NCBI GenBank assembly: GCA_947448095.1
Contig: CANFNN010000007.1
Location: 1-24,323 of the forward strand
Source of the DNA: Bacteriovoracaceae bacterium
GTDB taxonomy: Bacteria > Bdellovibrionota > Bacteriovoracia > Bacteriovoracales > Bacteriovoracaceae
DNA: 24,323 nt
Direction: 5' to 3'
Under the pieces are notes generated by a model that saw only the letters and a list, made by a program, of their open reading frames with translations, had not been told where the DNA came from and did no database searches. The position numbers and the translations under genes were made by a program. Below, piece after piece: positions 23,781 to 24,323 of this stretch (position 1 is its first letter; every line of letters begins with the position of its first letter).

Positions 23781-24323
23781 TTCATCCCTACCATTTTTGT
23801 TACCAGTTGTGAAAGAACTGCATACACATCCTGACCGGCATGAATGGCTTCGAAACCTGGCAAATCCACTTTCCCGGCCACGTACTTGGCCAAGCAATGA
23901 TCATTTTCATGCTGCTTACCTAACGTTAAATAATCTTCGTCCTTGGCACATAAAACTAAAATCGTATTGTGAGGTTTAAGATTCGCCTGAGCAGTTTCAA
24001 AAACTTCAAGTCCAATCAATTCAAAATAGTTTTTTACAAAGTTCATGCGATTACTAAGAGCACTGATATCACCTTGAATGACCATTGCAACCTTAGGCTT
24101 TTGTGCAAGAGTCTCAACTTGAAGTCTAATCTCTTCAAAAATTCTTGCCACTCGAAACGCCTTGGCCTTTTTAAGGGAGATTCCTAAAAGCTCTTTGCCA
24201 TCGGGATAATCATTGATCCCTGCCAGTACATCTTTTCTGGTTTTCACCCGAGTCTGCCGAATTTCCTGAACCTTGAGAATTTCAGTGTTTAAATAATCTT
24301 TTCTTTGAATAGGATCTAAGGCC
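23777..24323 (-). CDS. mutA: Methylmalonyl-CoA mutase, small subunit, 5' end beyond window
   Basis: The visible 181 codons are the C-terminal part of a larger gene: the frame stays open to the window edge, reading leftwards from ALDPIQRKDYLNTEI. A GTG at 24247 is not the real start. The segment RVKTRKDVLAGINDYPD matches the linker of mutase subunits, and the rest is a degenerate B12-type Rossmann domain (KPKVAMVIQGDIS through LVTKMVGMK) without the DxHxxG cobalamin ligand, as expected for the non-catalytic small subunit. It forms an alpha/beta heterodimer with the large subunit and is translationally coupled to it by a 4-bp overlap. Confidence 0.82.
   Translation of the reverse strand, partial: ALDPIQRKDYLNTEILKVQEIRQTRVKTRKDVLAGINDYPDGKELLGISLKKAKAFRVARIFEEIRLQVETLAQKPKVAMVIQGDISALSNRMNFVKNYFELIGLEVFETAQANLKPHNTILVLCAKDEDYLTLGKQHENDHCLAKYVAGKVDLPGFEAIHAGQDVYAVLSQLVTKMVGMK

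Noticed and set aside
23781..23897. 39-residue N-terminal extension of the mutase large subunit
   Set aside because: It lies within the small-subunit gene in another frame, looks random, and the ATGA overlap at 23777-23780 marks the true start.

Overview
The window is a chromosomal segment of a Gram-negative bacterium with roughly 40% GC (judged by eye). It encodes outer-membrane and lipoprotein export products, type IV pilin-style leader peptides, and tandem surface-fibre genes ending in phage-tail-type S74 chaperone domains. This mix fits predatory Bdellovibrionota (Bdellovibrio/Bacteriovorax/Peredibacter-like), but the assignment is inference: no rRNA or other phylogenetic marker beyond bS21 is present. 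I see no tRNA, rRNA, CRISPR array, insertion sequence, integrase or prophage.

Layout. 1-1141 (minus): a TatT-like TRAP-transporter-associated protein (cut by the window edge) preceded by a small outer-membrane beta-barrel protein. 1160-3877 (plus): an endonuclease/exonuclease/phosphatase-family enzyme, ribosomal protein bS21, and a multi-pass GT-C/TMTC-like membrane protein with a C-terminal TPR. 3863-8504 (minus): a membrane-anchored FHA-domain protein and a 1122-residue fusion of a processive family-2 glycosyltransferase with a GH2-like glycosidase domain.

8505-14983 is the accessory heart of the window. Two tandem, closely related genes (811 and 848 residues) each join a type IV prepilin leader and helix to a pilin-like head, then a run of YadA-head-like repeats, then an S74 self-cleaving trimerisation chaperone with a coiled-coil tail. 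Upstream regions, N-terminal modules and terminator hairpins are shared, while fibre bodies and repeat numbers differ. Downstream of copy 2 lies a convergent lipoprotein gene. A scrambled remnant of that same lipoprotein gene sits downstream of copy 1, so the duplicated unit was probably promoter + fibre gene + terminator + lipoprotein gene, with one lipoprotein copy later deleted. The fibres resemble, by architecture, the S74-ended trimeric adhesive fibres known from Bdellovibrio, here with a pilin-type N-terminus.

15180-19660 (plus): a DsbA-fold 2-hydroxychromene-2-carboxylate isomerase-like protein, an enlarged adenosine-deaminase-superfamily protein, then a likely operon of a long-chain polyprenyl diphosphate synthase, a GbsR/MarR-type regulator and a MerR-type regulator, ending in a strong intrinsic terminator. 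19700-20571 (minus): a short MscL-type mechanosensitive channel and a single-domain response regulator. 20686-24323 (minus): methylmalonyl-CoA mutase small subunit (cut by the window edge), large subunit and the G-protein chaperone MeaB, coupled by 4-bp ATGA overlaps. This operon links propionyl-CoA/odd-chain and branched-chain catabolism to succinyl-CoA using adenosylcobalamin.
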